Assembly (NCBI RefSeq): GCF_014648655.1
Contig: NZ_BMRN01000001.1
Location: forward strand, 62,001 to 126,000
DNA: 64,000 nt
Direction of reading: 5' to 3'
Origin: Streptomyces atratus
GTDB taxonomy: Bacteria > Actinomycetota > Actinomycetes > Streptomycetales > Streptomycetaceae
Shown here: positions 41,453 to 52,400 of the stretch, one piece after another
Layout: every line of letters begins with the position of its first letter
Position numbering within the stretch: the first letter of the stretch is position 1
Made by a program: the position numbers and the translations under genes
Notes under the pieces: generated by a model
Told to the model about the DNA's origin: nothing
The model's database searches: none
The model's input: the letters and a program-made list of their open reading frames with translations, nothing else

Positions 41453-43762
41453 TCAGGGCGCGTAGACGGAGATGACCGTCCCGTCACCGAAGCTCAGGAA
41501 CACCGCGTCGCCCCGACCGACGAACGAGATCGACGCCGGGTCGAGCGGGTCTCCTGGCTCGCCGGGCCACTCGGTGGGCAGGCGCGAGCCCGTGTCGTCC
41601 GCCTCCCCTGTGGAAGCCATGGCGAAGGCGTTGATCCCGTACCCGCCCACGACAACGGCATTGTCACCGGCCACGGCCAACCGGCCCGCGACATCCAGCC
41701 CCACGCCACCGTCGTACGTCGCCCAGTACTGCTTCCCGTCGGCCAGGCCGAACGCGTACACCCGCGTCCGGCTGCTCACCACGACCTTGCCGTCACGTGA
41801 CACGGCGGGCCGGTAGGCAATGTCCACGCCGGCGGCGATCGACCGTCGGTTCTGCGGGGCCGTCACATCGACGACCGTCAGGCCGTTCGAGCCCGAGCAG
41901 AGGAGTTCCTTGCCCTTCAGGACGGGTGTACGGCAGGTGATACCACCGGCCCCGATGTCTCCCAGCCGGGTGCCGTCGCCGCTCTTCAGAATGGTGACGC
42001 CGTCGCCGACCGCGACGAGCCGGCCCTCGGCGAGGAGCAGTTCGGCTTCGGGGGCCGAGTCGTCCCACGGCTTGTCCCACTTGCGGGAGTGCTTGCCGGT
42101 GAGTTGGTGGGCAAGGATCCGGCCCGTGTCCGTGCCGGTGGCCCTGGTGGCGTAGTACAGAACTCCGCCCGACTGGACGGAGTCGGCCACCCGGGTGCCG
42201 CCGGGCAGCGGCTCCCGCCACTTCTCCGCACCGTCGCCCAGACCGAGTGCCACCAGGGCACCGTCCTCGAAGGCGTACACGGTGGTACCGAGGACCGCGG
42301 CCACCGATGCGGGGCCGGCGGCCGCCTTTCCCTGCGGTGTCTGCCACTTGCGCCTGCCGTTCGCGGCGTCCAGCACGGTGATGCGCTGCGGGCCGCCGCA
42401 GACCAAGGACGCACCCGCGAGTACGCACTCCACCGGACCGTCCGCGATCTCGGCCTTCCAGGCCTTCCAGCCCTCCGGTTTCTTGGAGACGTCCGCGGCG
42501 GCGGCACCGAAATCCCCGGTGCGGCCGGCGTCGGCGTCGGGCACGACTGCGGGTCCTGCCTCGGTCCGCACGGAGTCCGCGGCCGAGGCGGTCGGTCGCG
42601 CGCCACCGCCCGCGTTGTCATCGCCCCCGCCGTCGCCGTTGAAAAGCCCCGGCAGCAGCATCGCCCCCAGGACCACGCACACCGCCGTGGCCGCTGCCGC
42701 CAGCCCGATCCACAGTCCCTTGTTGCCCCTGCTGTCGTCGGGCACGTACACGGGCACGACGGGCGTCGGGGCGAGGGCGGCCGGACCGCCACGATCCGGG
42801 GTGTGGAACGGGACCGGCGGTGCGGCGGCCGACGGTACCTCCGCCTCCGCGACGGCGCGCGCCCCGGTCGCATGTGCGGCGAGCAGCCCGCGTATCGGTT
42901 CCGTCCAGGGAAACGGCCCGTCGGCCGCACCGCCCGCCCGTTCTCCCGGCAGCAGCAGCTCCACCAGCTGTTGAGGAGTCGGCCGGGCCTCGGCGTCGCT
43001 GCTCAGGCACTTCTCGATCACGGCGCGCAACTGCGTCGGTACGCCGGAGAGTTCAGCCTCGCCCTGGGCGATCCGGAAGATCACGGCCGCCATGTCCGAG
43101 TCGTCGAACGGCCCCCGCCCGGTCGCCGCGAAGGCGAGCACCGCGCCGAGACAGAACACATCGGACGCCGGTACGAGGGAGCGCGAGCCGTTGACGTGCT
43201 CGGGCGAGATGTAGCCGGGGCTGCCCACGACCACACCGGTCCGGGTCAGCTGGGTGGCGTCGAAGGCCTGGGCGATCCCGAAGTCGATCACCTTCGGACC
43301 GTCGGCGCCGAGCAGCACGTTGCCGGGCTTGAGGTCGCGGTGGAGTACGCGTACGGCGTGCATGTCGGCGAGCGCGCGGGCGAGGTCGGCGCCCATCTCC
43401 CGTACGACCTGCTCGGGCATCGGCCCGCCGCGGGTCACCGCCTCGGCGAGCGAGGGGCCGGGGACATACTCGGTCGCCAGCCAGGGCAGCCGGCCGCTCG
43501 CGTCGCCGTCGACGAGGGCCGCGGTGTACGGACTGCGTACGGCGCCCGCCGCGTCGATCTCCCTGCGGAACCGGATCCGGAAGCCGTCGTCGAGGTCGAG
43601 ATCCGGGCGCACGGTCTTCAGCGCGACCAGCCCGGCGAGCGGGTCCGGCCCACCGGCGGGCCGGGCCAGATACACCTCGCCCATGCCGCCCGCGCCCAGC
43701 AGTCCGAGGAGCTGGTACGGGCCGATCAGCCGGGCCCGGCCGGGTGGAAGCGGCTCGATCAC
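41453..43762 (-). CDS. receptor-like Ser/Thr protein kinase with PQQ-type beta-propeller
   Basis: 769 residues. Hanks-type kinase at ~14-275: P-loop GAGGMGEVYLA (23-33), Lys49, catalytic HRDLKPGNVLL (141-151), DFG (160-162), GSPGYISPEH activation segment. One TM at ~355-378 (GLWIGLAAAATAVCVVLGAMLLPGLF). The external part (~400-769) has repeated PQQ/WD-like blades (VTVLDAANGRRKWQTPQGKA, TVYAFEDGALVALGLGDGAEKW, VYAFGLADGKQYW). GTG 43762. Lies 29 nt after a very similar kinase gene, pointing to tandem duplication. Ligand of the propeller unknown. Confidence 0.9.
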   Translation of the reverse strand: MIEPLPPGRARLIGPYQLLGLLGAGGMGEVYLARPAGGPDPLAGLVALKTVRPDLDLDDGFRIRFRREIDAAGAVRSPYTAALVDGDASGRLPWLATEYVPGPSLAEAVTRGGPMPEQVVREMGADLARALADMHAVRVLHRDLKPGNVLLGADGPKVIDFGIAQAFDATQLTRTGVVVGSPGYISPEHVNGSRSLVPASDVFCLGAVLAFAATGRGPFDDSDMAAVIFRIAQGEAELSGVPTQLRAVIEKCLSSDAEARPTPQQLVELLLPGERAGGAADGPFPWTEPIRGLLAAHATGARAVAEAEVPSAAAPPVPFHTPDRGGPAALAPTPVVPVYVPDDSRGNKGLWIGLAAAATAVCVVLGAMLLPGLFNGDGGGDDNAGGGARPTASAADSVRTEAGPAVVPDADAGRTGDFGAAAADVSKKPEGWKAWKAEIADGPVECVLAGASLVCGGPQRITVLDAANGRRKWQTPQGKAAAGPASVAAVLGTTVYAFEDGALVALGLGDGAEKWREPLPGGTRVADSVQSGGVLYYATRATGTDTGRILAHQLTGKHSRKWDKPWDDSAPEAELLLAEGRLVAVGDGVTILKSGDGTRLGDIGAGGITCRTPVLKGKELLCSGSNGLTVVDVTAPQNRRSIAAGVDIAYRPAVSRDGKVVVSSRTRVYAFGLADGKQYWATYDGGVGLDVAGRLAVAGDNAVVVGGYGINAFAMASTGEADDTGSRLPTEWPGEPGDPLDPASISFVGRGDAVFLSFGDGTVISVYAP

Positions 43763-43791
43763 TGCGCGGTCACCTCAAGCGGTTCGTCGGT

Positions 43792-46275
43792 TCATTCGGG
43801 CAGCGGTAGGGAGACCGTGGTGCCGTCGTCGTACACGACATGCACGACGCCGCCGACCGGCAGCACCTGCGGGTCAAGCAGTTCCTGCTCCAGATCGACG
43901 CCGTTGGTGACGGAGTCGTACGTCGGTGTCCTGGTCGGGCCCGGAGCGCCCGGAATCCGGGTCCTGGTGAGTGAGCCCAGGGTGCCGTCGGGGCGGATCG
44001 GGACCGTGTACAGCGTCGTGCTGTCCGCCCACACCACCGTGTCCGCGACGATCAGGGGGTCGGAGACCGGGTTACTCGTGCCCTGCGCCACCTTCCCGCC
44101 GAGCGGGAAACGGCCGAGTGCCCGGCCGCCGTCGCGACCTACGACGACGATCTCGTCGGGCACGCTCTCGACATACTCGTCGCCCCGACGAATCGTGATC
44201 ACCCGGTCGTCGAGCGCGGTCAGCGTCGCCCCGGCGACGAGCGAGGAATCCACCGGCACCCGCCCCTGCGCCCGGAGGGTCCCCGCCGCGAACCGCAGAA
44301 CGACCATGTCATCGCCGAAGCCGGAAGGATCGTCATTGGTGACGTAAGTCGTGCAGAAGGCGAAAGAGCCCCGCACCCGGAGCGATCCACAGCCCGAGTT
44401 CGTCCCGTCACCGGCTCCCTGCACGGCCTCGCCACCTGCCGCGCCCAGCAGCGTGCCGTCCTTCGGCCGGAATACCTTGGGTGCGTCCTCGCCAACGGCG
44501 TACACCACCTTGCCGTCGGTGGCGACCGGCCAGAAGTTGCCCTTCTGGGCGTTGGAGATGTCCTGCGGGGCCAGCGACTGCTGCCACTTGCGGGCGCCGG
44601 TCTTCAGGTCGTACGCGGCAAGCGCTGCGTCCTCGGGCGTCGATGTGGTCGCGGCGAAGACCAGGCCGTCGACGACGACCGGCGCGCTGTCCAGGTTGTG
44701 CGCGCCGCCCGACCGGGTTTCCCAACGGACTGTGCCGGTCTTCGCGTCCAGCGACTGCAGGCGCCCGCCCGCGGCAAGCAACACGGTGTCGTCGTACACA
44801 GTGGGCCGGGTGGCATCGGCCGGCATGAAGAACTGGCCGCGAGGCCCCCAGCCCGCCCTGTTCGAAGTCTGTCCGGTGTCGAGCGTCCACATCTGGTGCC
44901 CGTCAGCCGCCGACACCGCCTCGTACGTACCGTCGACCAGTCGGCAGACCACCACGTCACGGCCCGCGGAACAGCCGATCGGGGACTTGGAGAACTTGCC
45001 CTGCCAGGACTTCTTCCACCCCGTCGGCCGGACATCGCGGCCGTACGGAACCGTGCCCGAGCCGTCCGGGCCGCCGTTCTCGTCCACACCGGCCACGATC
45101 CTGGGGGCAGCGGGTGAACCGCCCCCGGGGGATGCCTCGTTGGGGGTGGTGCGGTTGTTGCGCCACGCCAGGATGCCCCCGGTGGCCGCACCCAGCACGA
45201 TCAGCGCAGCAAGGGCCGCGCCCAGGGCGCGGCGGGAGCGGCGCGGCGGCTGCGCGAGGCCGGGGCCCTGGGTGGGTGCGATGTGCAGGCCAGGGGTGAA
45301 GTCGGTTCCCTGGGTGGGCAGTTGGTGGGGTGCGGCATGGCTTCCGGCGGCCGCTTCGGTCGGTGTGTACCCGGGCAGAAGCGGGCCGCCCAGCGCCATG
45401 ACCCGGGCCAGTTCGCGCTCGTACTCGGCGATGTGCTGCTCCACCGGCTCCGGCCACCGTGCGGCCGCGCCGGGGGTGAGCCGCTGTGCGAGTTCCGCAG
45501 CGGTGGGGCGGGAGGCAGGGTCGGCGACCAGGCAGTCCGCCAGGACGGCACGGAGCGCCTCGGGCACATCGCCGACATCGGCCTCGACGTACTTGACCCG
45601 GTAGAGCACGGCGGCGACCGGGCCGTCCCCGAAGGGATCGCGTCCGGTGGCCGCGTAACAGAGCACGGAGGCGAGGCAGAACACATCGGAGGCAGGGACG
45701 ACGCGTCCGCTGCCCGCCACATGCTCCGGGGACATGAAGGCGGGGCTGCCGACCATGCGGCTGGTGGTGGTGAGCGGGGTCGCGCCGGCATCCCGGGCGA
45801 TGCCGAAGTCGATGAGCCGCGGACCGTCCGACGCGAGCATCACGTTGCCGGGCTTCACATCGCGGTGGACGATTCCTGCCGCGTGGACGGCCGCCAGGGC
45901 GCGGGCCAGTCCGGCGCCGAGCATCCGCACCTCGGCCTCGTCCATCGCGCCCGCCCTGCGGACGGCGGCGGACAGAGTCGGGCCGGCCACGTATCCGGTG
46001 GCGAGCCAGGGCACTTCGGCGTCGGCGTCCCCGTCGAGCAGCGGGGCGAGATGGGGGCCGACGACGGACCGGGCGACGGTGATCTCCCGGCGGAAGCGGC
46101 TGCGGAAGCCGGGGTCCTGGGCCACGTCGCGGCGGACCGTCTTGACTGCGACCGGTTCGCCGCCTCCGTCCCGGCTACCGAGGAAGACCTCTCCCATGCC
46201 GCCCGCGCCGAGCCTGGCCCGTATCCCGTAGGGACCGATCCGTCTGGGCGAGTCCTCCCGCAGCGGACCCAGCAT
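43792..46275 (-). CDS. receptor-like Ser/Thr protein kinase with PQQ-type beta-propeller
   Basis: 827 residues with the same plan as the next gene: kinase ~14-280 (GAGGMGEVFLG 23-33, Lys45, HRDVKPGNVML 137-147, DFG 156-158, GSPAFMSPEH), a Pro-rich stretch, TM at ~358-378 (LGAALAALIVLGAATGGILAW), and an external repeat region with YEAVSAADGHQMWTLDTGQ, RLQSLDAKTGTVRWETRSGG and LAAYDLKTGARKWQQSL blades. ATG 46275. First of the tandem kinase pair. Confidence 0.9.
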   Translation of the reverse strand: MLGPLREDSPRRIGPYGIRARLGAGGMGEVFLGSRDGGGEPVAVKTVRRDVAQDPGFRSRFRREITVARSVVGPHLAPLLDGDADAEVPWLATGYVAGPTLSAAVRRAGAMDEAEVRMLGAGLARALAAVHAAGIVHRDVKPGNVMLASDGPRLIDFGIARDAGATPLTTTSRMVGSPAFMSPEHVAGSGRVVPASDVFCLASVLCYAATGRDPFGDGPVAAVLYRVKYVEADVGDVPEALRAVLADCLVADPASRPTAAELAQRLTPGAAARWPEPVEQHIAEYERELARVMALGGPLLPGYTPTEAAAGSHAAPHQLPTQGTDFTPGLHIAPTQGPGLAQPPRRSRRALGAALAALIVLGAATGGILAWRNNRTTPNEASPGGGSPAAPRIVAGVDENGGPDGSGTVPYGRDVRPTGWKKSWQGKFSKSPIGCSAGRDVVVCRLVDGTYEAVSAADGHQMWTLDTGQTSNRAGWGPRGQFFMPADATRPTVYDDTVLLAAGGRLQSLDAKTGTVRWETRSGGAHNLDSAPVVVDGLVFAATTSTPEDAALAAYDLKTGARKWQQSLAPQDISNAQKGNFWPVATDGKVVYAVGEDAPKVFRPKDGTLLGAAGGEAVQGAGDGTNSGCGSLRVRGSFAFCTTYVTNDDPSGFGDDMVVLRFAAGTLRAQGRVPVDSSLVAGATLTALDDRVITIRRGDEYVESVPDEIVVVGRDGGRALGRFPLGGKVAQGTSNPVSDPLIVADTVVWADSTTLYTVPIRPDGTLGSLTRTRIPGAPGPTRTPTYDSVTNGVDLEQELLDPQVLPVGGVVHVVYDDGTTVSLPLPE

Positions 46276-46531
46276 GCGCCACTCCCCCCGTCGGTACGCA
46301 TGAAACGCCGGACACCCAGTTCACGTATCCGGCCGTAATCCTGCCACGGACACGTCACCGGCCGCAGCGCCGGTCAGCACGGAAAGCGCGCCCCCGGACC
46401 ACAACTGACGCATCTTCAGCCGTCAGGGGCGAGGATGCGTGGCGCGACGGTTCCGCACTGGCGACGCACAGACGTCTCCGGACGGTCCCGGGAGCGGCCC
46501 GCACGCCACTCCCGGACCCGTCCGGACGGGA

Positions 46532-47488
46532 TCAGACCCCGGTGAGTCCTGCCACGAGCTCGTCCGCCGCCGCGTAGGGGTCGAGGCTCCCCGCCACGAT
46601 GCGTTCGGCGAGCGCGCCGATGTGGCGGTCGCCGTGCAGATCGCCGATGCGCTCACGCAGCCGCGTGACGGCGATCGTCTCGACCTCGTGGGCCGCGCGG
46701 GCCATGCGCCGCTCGGCGAGCACTCCGTGCTCCTCCATCCACGCCCGGTGCTTCTCCAGCGCCTCGACGACCTCGTCGATGCCCTCGCCCCGGGCGGCGA
46801 CCGTCTTCACGATCGGCGGCCGCCAGTCGCCGGGACCGCGGGACTCGCCGAGGCCCAGCATGTGGTTGAGCTCGCGCGCGGTGGCATCCGCGCCGTCCCG
46901 GTCGGCCTTGTTGACGACGTATACATCGCCGATCTCCAGGATTCCGGCCTTCGCCGCCTGGATGCCGTCGCCCATGCCGGGCGCCAGCAGGACGACGGAG
47001 GTGTCGGCCTGGGAGGCGATCTCCACCTCCGACTGGCCGACGCCGACCGTCTCCACCAGGATCACTTCGCAGCCCGCAGCATCCAGCACCCGGATCGCCT
47101 GCGGTGCCGACCAGGCGAGACCGCCCAGATGTCCGCGGGTGGCCATGGAGCGGATGTAGACGCCCGGGTCGGAGGCGTGCTCCGACATCCGGACCCGGTC
47201 ACCGAGGAGCGCCCCGCCGGAGAACGGGGAGGACGGGTCGACGGCCAGGACGCCGACCCGCTTGCCTGCCCGCCGGTACGCCGAGACCAGTGCCGACGTC
47301 GATGTCGATTTGCCGACACCGGGTGAGCCGGTCAGACCGACGACGTACGCGTTGCCCGTCAGCGGCGCCAGGGCCGCCATCACCTCGCGCAGCTGCGGCG
47401 ACGCACCCTCCACCAGGGAGATGAGCCGGGCCACGGCCCGCGGCCGGCCCGCACGGGCCTGCTCGACCAGGGTGGGGACGTCCACCAT
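46532..47488 (-). CDS. meaB: methylmalonyl-CoA mutase-associated GTPase MeaB
   Basis: 318 residues, a G3E-type P-loop GTPase that loads or protects the B12 cofactor of methylmalonyl-CoA or isobutyryl-CoA mutase. Walker A GLTGSPGVGKST (51-62), switch region DPSSPFSGGALLGDRVRM, DTVGVGQ-type ETVGVGQSE, NKAD for guanine recognition. ATG 47488 is preferred over the GTG at 47503 because GGAG sits at the right distance from it. Same strand as the thiolase gene (62-nt gap). Confidence 0.93.
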   Translation of the reverse strand: MVDVPTLVEQARAGRPRAVARLISLVEGASPQLREVMAALAPLTGNAYVVGLTGSPGVGKSTSTSALVSAYRRAGKRVGVLAVDPSSPFSGGALLGDRVRMSEHASDPGVYIRSMATRGHLGGLAWSAPQAIRVLDAAGCEVILVETVGVGQSEVEIASQADTSVVLLAPGMGDGIQAAKAGILEIGDVYVVNKADRDGADATARELNHMLGLGESRGPGDWRPPIVKTVAARGEGIDEVVEALEKHRAWMEEHGVLAERRMARAAHEVETIAVTRLRERIGDLHGDRHIGALAERIVAGSLDPYAAADELVAGLTGV

Positions 47489-47550
47489 CACCGCTCCGTT
47501 CACTCGCTGAGTGCTCTACGTGTACTACGTACTGCTTGCCCGGGCCGTTC

Positions 47551-48750
47551 CTACTTGGGGACGCGGATGATCAGCGCGTCGCCCTGGCCACCGCCGCCGC
47601 ACAGCGCCGCCGCACCGGTGCCGCCGCCGCGCCGCTTCAGCTCCAGCGCCAGGTGCAGCACCACACGGGCGCCGGACATGCCGATCGGGTGACCCAGCGC
47701 GATGGCGCCGCCGTTGACGTTCACCTTTTCCGGGGTGACGCCGAGGTCCTTCATCGACTGGACGGCGACCGCGGCGAACGCCTCGTTGATCTCGATCAGG
47801 TCGAGGTCCGCGACCTCCAGGCCGTCCTTCTTCAGGGCGTGCTTGATGGCGTTGGACGGCTGCGACTGGAGCGAGTTGTCCGGGCCCGCCACATTGCCGT
47901 GGGCGCCGATCTCGGCGATCCAGTCCAGGCCCAGCTCCTCGGCCTTGGTCTTGCTCATGACGACGACCGCTGCGGCGCCGTCGGAGATCTGCGAGGAGGT
48001 GCCCGCGGTGATCGTGCCGTCCTTGGTGAAGGCCGGGCGCAGCTTGCCGAGGGACTCCGCGGTCGTCTCCGCGCGGATGCCCTCGTCCTTGGAGAAGAGG
48101 ACCGGGTCGCCCTTGCGCTGCGGGATCTCGACCGGGGTGATCTCGGCCTCGAAGATGCCGTTCTTCTGGGCGGCGGCGGCGCGCTGGTGGGAGAGGGCGC
48201 CGATCTCGTCCTGGTCGGCGCGGTTCAGGCCAAGGCGGGTGTTGTGCTTCTCGGTGGATTCACCCATCGGGATGTTCTCGTAGGCGTCGGTCAGACCGTC
48301 GTACGCCATCGAGTCGAGCATCTCGATCGCGCCGTACTTGTAGCCCTCGCGGGACTTCGGGAGCAGGTGCGGGGCGTTCGTCATGGACTCCTGGCCACCG
48401 GCGACGACGACGTCGAACTCACCGGCGCGGATCAGCTGGTCGGCGAGCGCGATCGCGTCGAGCCCGGACAGACACACCTTGTTGACCGTGAGCGCGGGGA
48501 CGTTCATCGGGATGCCCGCCTTGACCGCGGCCTGGCGGGCCGGCATCTGGCCCGCACCGGCCTGCAGGACCTGGCCCATGATCACGTACTCGACCTGGTC
48601 GCCGCCGATGCCGGCCCGGTCCAGCGCGGCCTTGATGGCGATGCCGCCGAGATCGGCCCCGGAGAAGCTCTTCAGCGAGCCGAGAAGCCGGCCCATGGGC
48701 GTACGCGCGCCCGCGACGATCACTGAGGTGGTACCGGTCGTTCCTGACAT
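47551..48750 (-). CDS. acetyl-CoA C-acetyltransferase (thiolase)
   Basis: 399 residues, type II thiolase making or splitting acetoacetyl-CoA. Acyl-enzyme Cys93 ([15 protein letters not shown]), [12 protein letters not shown], and the C-terminal base pair His354 ([17 protein letters not shown]) and Cys384 (ALCGGGGQG). ATG 48750. Divergent from the methylmalonyl-CoA epimerase gene. Provides acetoacetyl-CoA to the ethylmalonyl-CoA pathway in Streptomyces, or runs degradation. Confidence 0.93.
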   Translation of the reverse strand: MSGTTGTTSVIVAGARTPMGRLLGSLKSFSGADLGGIAIKAALDRAGIGGDQVEYVIMGQVLQAGAGQMPARQAAVKAGIPMNVPALTVNKVCLSGLDAIALADQLIRAGEFDVVVAGGQESMTNAPHLLPKSREGYKYGAIEMLDSMAYDGLTDAYENIPMGESTEKHNTRLGLNRADQDEIGALSHQRAAAAQKNGIFEAEITPVEIPQRKGDPVLFSKDEGIRAETTAESLGKLRPAFTKDGTITAGTSSQISDGAAAVVVMSKTKAEELGLDWIAEIGAHGNVAGPDNSLQSQPSNAIKHALKKDGLEVADLDLIEINEAFAAVAVQSMKDLGVTPEKVNVNGGAIALGHPIGMSGARVVLHLALELKRRGGGTGAAALCGGGGQGDALIIRVPK

Positions 48751-48885
48751 GAGGCGCAGCCCCTTGGGATTAGGAGTGAACGAGGGTTTACATGAATGTA
48801 CTGAGCGGTACCGCGCCCGTCATCCGGCAGCGGGTGTGATCGCGCGCACGTTGCGTAACCATCGGTGTCGCGCTGCACTGGTTGC

Positions 48886-49314
48886 ATGCTGACGCGAATC
48901 GACCACATCGGGATCGCCTGTTTCGACCTGGACAAGACCGTCGAGTTCTACCGCTCGACCTACGGTTTCGAGGTGTTCCACTCCGAGATCAACGAGGAGC
49001 AGGGCGTCCGTGAGGCCATGCTCAAGATCAACGATACGTCCGACGGCGGTGCTTCCTACCTCCAGTTGCTGGAGCCGACCCGGGAGGACTCGGCCGTGGG
49101 CAAGTGGCTGGCAAAGAACGGGGAGGGTGTCCACCACATCGCCTTCGGCACCGCGGACGTCGACGCCGACGCGGCGGACATCCGGGGGAAGGGGGTCAGG
49201 GTGCTGTACGACGAGCCCAGGACCGGTTCGATGGGGTCCCGGATCACCTTCCTGCACCCCAAGGACTGCCACGGTGTCCTCACCGAACTGGTCACGTCCG
49301 CAGCGGAGCACTGA
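48886..49314 (+). CDS. mce: methylmalonyl-CoA epimerase
   Basis: 142 residues of the VOC/glyoxalase fold. It interconverts (2R)- and (2S)-methylmalonyl-CoA. Metal ligands visible as His7 (RIDHIGIACFDLD), His84 (GVHHIAFGTAD) and Glu134 (VLTELV), with the family loop REAMLKIND. ATG 48886, since the earlier in-frame start gives a Cys-rich, non-conserved extension. Next to thiolase and meaB, and upstream of scy, the conserved Streptomyces order. Confidence 0.93.
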   Translation: MLTRIDHIGIACFDLDKTVEFYRSTYGFEVFHSEINEEQGVREAMLKINDTSDGGASYLQLLEPTREDSAVGKWLAKNGEGVHHIAFGTADVDADAADIRGKGVRVLYDEPRTGSMGSRITFLHPKDCHGVLTELVTSAAEH

Positions 49315-49477
49315 CCTCCGGATACCTGGCCCGGTAGAGTGGGCCGTTCCGGGCCGGGGCCGGGTCGGGGCCGCGCCGCGTCCCCAGCCGTGATCTGTCA
49401 CCATTCCCCGGGGGACCGTTCGCCGGCGAACGGTACTCGTTGGAGAGTTGCGACCAGGGGACGGATGGGACCGCGCA

Positions 49478-52400
49478 GTGCGGGGCTACGAACGCCAGGA
49501 GAGCCACCGAGCTGAAGACGACCATCTCTCGCGGTTCGAAGCCGAGATGGACCGGCTGAAGACCGACCGGGAGAAGGCCGTTCAGCACGCCGAGGACCTC
49601 GGTTACCAGGTCGAGGTATTGCGCGCCAAGCTGCACGAGGCTCGGCGCAATCTCGCGACCCGTCCCGCATACGACAGCGCGGACATCGGCTACCAGGCCG
49701 AGCAGCTGCTCCGTAATGCCCAGATCCAGGCCGAGCAGCTGCGGACCGACGCGGAGCGGGAGCTCCGTGACGCCCGTGCGCAGACGCAGCGGATCCTGCA
49801 GGAGCATGCCGAGCACCAGGCGCGGCTCCAGGCCGAGCTGCACAACGAGGCCGTGCAGCGGCGCCAGCAGCTCGACCAGGAGCTGGCCGAGCGCCGTCAG
49901 ACCGTCGAGTCCCATGTCAACGAGAACGTCGCCTGGGCCGAGCAGCTCAGGGCCAGGACCGAGTCCCAGGCGCGTCGGCTGCTGGAGGAATCAAGGGCCG
50001 AGGCCGAGCAGTCCCTGGCGGCCGCGCGCGCCGAGGCGGGCCGGCTGGCGAACGAGACCCGGCAGCGGCTCGGCTCCGAGGCGGAGTCTGCCCGTGCCGA
50101 CGCCGAGGCGATCCTGCTGCGCGCCCGCAAGGACGCCGAGCGGCTGCTGAACGCCGCCTCCAGCCAGGCGCAGGAGGCCACCAGCCACGCCGAGCAGCTG
50201 CGTACGTCGACGACGGCCGAGACCGAGCAGACCCGGCAGCAGACCACCGAGCTGAACCGGGCCGCCGAGCAGCGCATGCAGGAGGCCGAGACCCAGCTGC
50301 GCGAGGCCCGTCTGGCGGCCGAGAAGGTCACCAGCGAGGCGAAGGAGGCCGCCGTCAAGCGGCTGGCCGCCGCCGAGTCGCAGAACGAGCAGCGCACCCG
50401 TACGGCCAGGTCGGAGATCGCCCGGCTGGTCGGCGAGGCCACCAAGGACGCCGAGTCGCTCAAGGCGGAGGCCGAGCAGGCGCTCGCCGATGCCCGCGCC
50501 GAGGCGGACCGGCTGAAGTCCGAGGCGGCCGAGAAGGCCCGCACGGCGGCCGCCGAGGACGCCGCTGCCCAGCTCGCCAAGGCCGCCAGGGCCGCCGAGG
50601 AGGTGCTGACCAAGGCATCCGAGGACGCGAAGTCCACCACCAGGGCGGCGAGCGAGGAGGCCGACCGGATCCGCCGCGAGGCGGAGACCGAGGCGGACCG
50701 GCTGCGCGGCGAGGCCGCCGAGCAGGCCGATCAGCTCAAGGGCGCGGCCAAGGACGACACCAAGGAGTACCGGGCCAAGACGGTCGAGCTGCAGGAGGAG
50801 GCGCGCAGGCTGCGCGGCGAGGCCGAGCAGCTGCGCTCCGAGGCGGTCGCCGAGGGCGAGCGGATCCGTGGCGAGGCCCGCCGCGAGGCCGTCCAGCAGA
50901 TCGAGGAAGGCGCGAAGACCGCCGAGGAGCTGCTGTCCAAGGCGAAGGCGGACGCGGAGGAGCTGCGCACCACCGCGGGCACGGAGAGCGAGCGGGTCCG
51001 TACCGAAGCAACCGAGCGCGCCACCGCGCTGCGCAAGCAGGCCGAGGAGGCCCTGGAGCGCGCCCGCGCCGAGGCCGAGCAACTGCGTACCGAGTCCGAG
51101 GAGCAGGCCCGGTCCGTCACCACCGTGGCCGAGCAGGCGGCGGCGGAACTGCGCGAGGAGACCGAGCGTGCGGTCGCGGCCCGGCAGGCGAAGGCGGCCG
51201 ACGAGCTGACCCGGCTGCACACCGAGGCCGAGACCAGGGTCACCACCGCCGAGCAGGCGCTTAACGACGCGCGCTCCGAGGCGGAGCGCATCCGGCGAGA
51301 GACGAACGAGGAGTCCGAGCGGCTGCGCGCGGAGGCCGCCGAGCGGTTGCGGGCGCTGCAGGAGCAGGCGGAGACCGAGGCGGAGCGGCTGCGCGACGAG
51401 GCCGCGGCGGATGCGTCGCGCTCGCGTGCGGAGGGCGAGTCCGCAGCCGTACGGCTGCGCAGCGAGGCGGCCGCCGAGGCGGAGCGGCTCAAGTCCGAGG
51501 CGCAGGAGAGCGCCGACCGGGTGCGTTCCGAGGCCGCAGCCGCCGCGGAGCGGGTGGGCACGGAGGCCGCCGAGGCGCTGGCCGCCGCGCAGGAGGAGGC
51601 GAACCGGCGCCGGCGGGAGGCCGAGGAGACCCTCGACGCGGCGCGCACCGAGGCGAACCAGGAGCGCGAGCGGGCCCGCGAGCAGAGCGAGGAGCTTCTC
51701 GCGTCCGCCCGCAAGCGGGTCGAGCAGGCGCAGGCCGAGGCGCAGCGTCTGGTCGAGGAGGCGGACAGCCGGGCGACCGAGCTGGTCTCCGCGGCAGAGC
51801 AGACAGCCCAGCAGGTACGGGATTCGGTCAACGGGCTGCAGGAGCAGGCCGAGGCGGAGATCGCCGGACTGCGCTCCGCCGCCGAGCATGTCGCGGAGCG
51901 GACGAAGTCCGAGGCGCAGGAGGAGGCGGACCGGGTCCGCTCCGATGCGCACGCGGAACGGGAGCGGGCCGGCGAGGACGCGGCCCGCATCCGCCGGGAG
52001 GCGCAGGAGGAGTCCGAGGCCGCGAAGGCGATGGCCGAGCGGACCGTCTCCGATGCGATCGCCGAGTCGGAACGGCTGCGCGCGGACACCGCGGAGTACA
52101 GCCAGCGGATGCGTACCGAGGCCTCCGACGCGCTGGCCTCGGCCGAGCAGGACGCGGCTCGCAGCCGGGCCGAGGCCCGCGAGGACGCCAACCGGATGCG
52201 TTCGGATGCCGCGACCCAGGCCGACCGGCTGGTGGGCGAGGCGACCAGCGAGGCCGAGCGGATCCGTACGGAGTCGACGCAACAGGCCACCCAGCTCGCC
52301 GAGGAGGCGACACAGCAGGCGACCCGGCTGGTCGACGAGGCGACGCAGCAGGCGACCCGGCTGGTCGACGAGGCGACGCAGCAGGCGACCCGGGTGGCGG

